NCBI GenBank assembly: GCA_030770545.1
Contig: CM061091.1
Span: 3,416,501 to 3,480,500 of the forward strand
DNA: 64,000 bases
Direction of reading: 5' to 3'
From: Macropodus opercularis
Taxonomy: Eukaryota > Chordata > Actinopteri > Anabantiformes > Osphronemidae
The notes under the pieces were generated by a model, which did no database searches, was not told the origin of the DNA, and saw only the letters and a list, made by a program, of their open reading frames with translations. This document shows positions 62,786 through 64,000 of the stretch, piece after piece. Position 1 is the first letter of the stretch; each line of letters starts with the position of its first letter. Made by a program: the position numbers and the translations under genes.

Positions 62786-64000
62786 TCAAGACTATATCAT
62801 CTTACATTGAAAAGATTTGCAAAGGAATGTTTACAAAGAAATTGGCAAACCCAATAAAGAAGAAAGAGAGAAGCGAAAATAAAGACCCTAAATCAACCAC
62901 TGATTTGCAAGCACACAATCCAACTCTCTCTACAACACTGAAGACTACAGTTAAAAAGATTTCCAAATGCTCTGCGGCACGTAACATATCGCTTGAAGAC
63001 GACGACGGAAAGAACGACTGCTCATCTCTGTCACCCACTTTCAGTTATCGTGTTGCTATAGCAAATGGACTCCCGAAAAACTCTCTCTTTTTAAATAATA
63101 ATGAAAGTATTTTTCCAGACGTACTTTCAATTGACAGTAGTTACTCTGACTCCTTGAGTGAGACAAAACCTGTCCGGAGACTGGATGAGCATAAATCACA
63201 CACCATGCCAGTACGACGAAACAGGAAGAGCCTCATCAGTTTGGCTCCCTCCGATGGCAGTTCTGAGGGTGAACGAGTGGAACGTTCCAGTCTACACACA
63301 CTTAGGTTGGGTGCCCTCCGCAAGTTAAGAAAATGGAAAAAAAGTCAGGAATGTGTCTCTTCGGACTCCGAGGTCAGCAACTGGAGGAAGACACTAGGAA
63401 TTCGCAGCAAATCTTTGGACCGTGCTGGCCGCCAGCAAAAGAGCTCAACCCTAGAGCCTGGCTCCTCCTCCACAGGTTGCATCAGTCAGACCCAGGATGT
63501 CATGGAGATGATCTTTAAGGAGCTTCAAGGGATCAGCCAGATAGAAACAGAACTGTCTGAGCTGCGTGGTCATGTAAATGCCCTAAAAAGCTCCATTGAT
63601 GAAATCTCCAGCAGTGTGGAAGTAGTTCAGAGTGAGATTGAGCAGCTGCGCTCAGGCTTTGTCCAGTCTAGAAGGGAAACGCGTGACATCCATGACTACA
63701 TAAAACAAATTAGTCACCAGGCTAATAATTCAACCTTGCGTTTCCTAAACGTTCCTGAAGAAAGGTCAGAGAAAACAGAAAGTCTAATATATAAGATACT
63801 AAAAGACAAAATGGGTTTCATTGATGCCCATAAAACAATAAAAATTGAGCTTGCTCATAGGTTAGGGCAGCAAAGAGAATGTTCTAATGCAAAACCCCGT
63901 CCCATTATTGTTATTTTTGCAACACCCCAAGATAGAGATATGGTCTTGAAAAAATGCTATAAACTTAAAGGGACAGGAATTACAGTGTCTACCGACAGTT
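62770..64000 (+). CDS. unc13c: unc13c (Munc13-3) N-terminal first coding exon, partial at window edge
   Basis: Presynaptic active-zone protein of the UNC13/Munc13 family, which primes synaptic vesicles by acting on syntaxin/SNAREs. The frame is open for 410 codons from the ATG at 62770 to the window end. The start fits the family because the first ~27 residues ([20 protein letters not shown], then FTKKL) match the mammalian UNC13C N-terminus as I remember it. Other blocks I recognise from UNC13C: [15 protein letters not shown] (about 87-101), [11 protein letters not shown] (about 144-154), a basic [20 protein letters not shown] stretch (from about 181), and [20 protein letters not shown] (about 237-256). 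Residues 258-310 look like a coiled coil. Residues 321-410 resemble the LINE-1 ORF1p RNA-binding region. The C1, C2B, MUN and C2C domains are not in the window. Gene identity is from memory of the family; the open frame is seen directly. Confidence 0.93.
   Translation, partial: [410 protein letters not shown]

Overview
This window looks like teleost (probably percomorph) fish nuclear DNA. Evidence for this is the abundance of long (AC)n microsatellites, an L2/Maui-like LINE with a GATA-type tail, a fragment of the fish repeat that ends in CATCCATC, GTTAGC/GCTAGC-rich repeats, and one recognisable vertebrate gene, unc13c, entering at the right edge. It is eukaryotic, intron-bearing and gene-poor. 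Almost every short open frame in it looks like chance, and there is no CRISPR array, operon or prokaryotic feature.

Layout. 1-22896: non-coding DNA with microsatellites and no recognised exon. 22897-24497: a young, non-autonomous LTR retrotransposon on the minus strand, with two nearly identical ~374-bp LTRs, a primer-binding site, a polypurine tract and an 853-bp interior filled with 101-bp and 39-bp tandem repeats. 24764-25450: a promoter-like block facing left (CRE palindrome, CCAAT boxes, a minus-strand splice donor) with a 21-bp minisatellite. This could be the start of a divergently transcribed neighbour. In mammals WDR72 lies head-to-head with UNC13C, but I found no WDR72 coding exon here. 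About 25840-26050: a candidate conserved regulatory element with a perfect POU-dimer (MORE) palindrome. 26050-42935: non-coding DNA with two unexplained protein-like open frames (28011 and 40843). 42945-44055: a 5'-truncated L2-like LINE on the minus strand, with an uninterrupted reverse-transcriptase C-terminal frame and a 9-bp target-site duplication. 44065-56640: non-coding DNA with one SINE/LINE-tail fragment.

56640-64000: the 5' end of unc13c (Munc13-3, a presynaptic vesicle-priming factor) on the plus strand. It comprises a GC-rich promoter-like region, a candidate non-coding first exon with donor at 57377/57378, a ~5.2-kb first intron, and an acceptor at 62572/62573. The large first coding exon follows, with its ATG at 62770, and stays open for 410 codons to the window edge. 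The end of this reading frame contains a coiled coil followed by a segment resembling the RNA-binding region of LINE-1 ORF1p. I regard this as the most interesting observation in the window. The C1, C2 and MUN domains must lie beyond position 64000.
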